From: Cristatella mucedo
Lineage: Eukaryota > Bryozoa > Phylactolaemata > Cristatellidae
Length of the DNA: 64,000 nt
Assembly: GCA_009760855.2 (NCBI GenBank)
Contig: WPIO01000036.1
Location: 1,108,001-1,172,000, forward strand
Reading direction: 5' to 3'
Shown here: positions 63,830 to 64,000 of the stretch, one piece after another
Layout: every line of letters starts with the position of its first letter
Numbering within the stretch: the first letter of the stretch is position 1
Position numbers and translations under genes: made by a program
The notes under the pieces: model-generated
What the model was told of the DNA's origin: nothing
Databases searched by the model: none
The model's input: the letters and a program-made list of their open reading frames with translations, nothing else

Positions 63830-64000
63830 GGCGCAGCCAGGATTTTAGTGCTGAGAGGGGGGCTAATCCCAGCCTTCAGGGGCTTGTCACAAGGTCAAAA
63901 TGTACTCGGAAAATATGTGTGTTCTAACTGTGTGCTCTGAGGCGTGTTAGCCGAGCCAGCTTTAAGGTGTTAGCTCCGCCAGGATTCGTCAGGCGTCCGC
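63830..64000. repeat. Possible interspersed repeat at right edge
   Basis: gggcgcagccaggattttag followed by gaggggggctaatccc resembles a phrase common in invertebrate interspersed repeats. It is cut by the window end and cannot be classified. Confidence 0.3.

Overview
This is a 64 kb piece of an animal (metazoan) nuclear genome. Split genes with GT-AG introns, vertebrate-recognisable orthologues (an LSM11-like and a METTL27-like gene), L2/CR1-type LINEs, tRNA-derived SINEs, long dinucleotide microsatellites and a hAT MITE all point that way, and nothing is bacterial. The species cannot be named from the sequence; a repeat-rich invertebrate is the best guess. Names used below are local labels. 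LINE-A and LINE-B are two L2/CR1-like non-LTR families. SINE-1 and SINE-2 are two tRNA-headed short elements.

Host genes. (1) An LSM11-like gene on the minus strand (exon 1 4748-5093, exon 2 2534-2964) encodes the N-terminal motif and first Sm motif of the U7 snRNP core protein; the second Sm motif is not evident. (2) An unrecognised two-exon gene model on the plus strand (26146-26341 joined to 29317-29984, about 287 residues) has compatible splice phases and a poly(A) signal downstream. (3) A METTL27/WBSCR27-like SAM-dependent methyltransferase gene on the plus strand has five coding exons from 40608 to 56290; all four junctions are phase-compatible and give a 218-residue protein.

Layout. 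0-6 kb: LINE/SINE relics and the LSM11-like gene. 6-12 kb: LINE-A copies and a 214-bp inverted repeat around a CT microsatellite. 13-16 kb: purine-rich satellites and a duplicated 0.55-kb GC-rich block. 17-18 kb: LINE-B and LINE-A 3' ends. 19.6-22.1 kb: a CpG-rich island ending in a long AT run. 23-30 kb: LINE-A fragments and the orphan gene. 31-37 kb: a LINE-B cluster, including a pair of almost identical inverted LINE-B 3' ends around a long TC tract and a retroelement-type integrase fragment. 37.96-38.14 kb: a SPIN-like hAT MITE. 40.6-56.3 kb: the METTL27-like gene, whose introns hold several young LINE-A copies, one nested in another in opposite orientation. 56-63 kb: more LINE/SINE remains.

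The unifying theme is a shared 3' tail. About thirty places carry a nested hairpin (outer GCGCC/GGCGC stem, inner AGAGA/TCTCT stem) followed by an ATT-type microsatellite. It ends LINE-A, one LINE-B subfamily, SINE-1 and SINE-2, so the SINEs probably borrow the LINE reverse transcriptase through this tail. Two LINE-A insertions keep recognisable target-site duplications and very similar sequences, indicating recent activity. No rRNA gene, functional tRNA gene, CRISPR array or prokaryotic operon was found.
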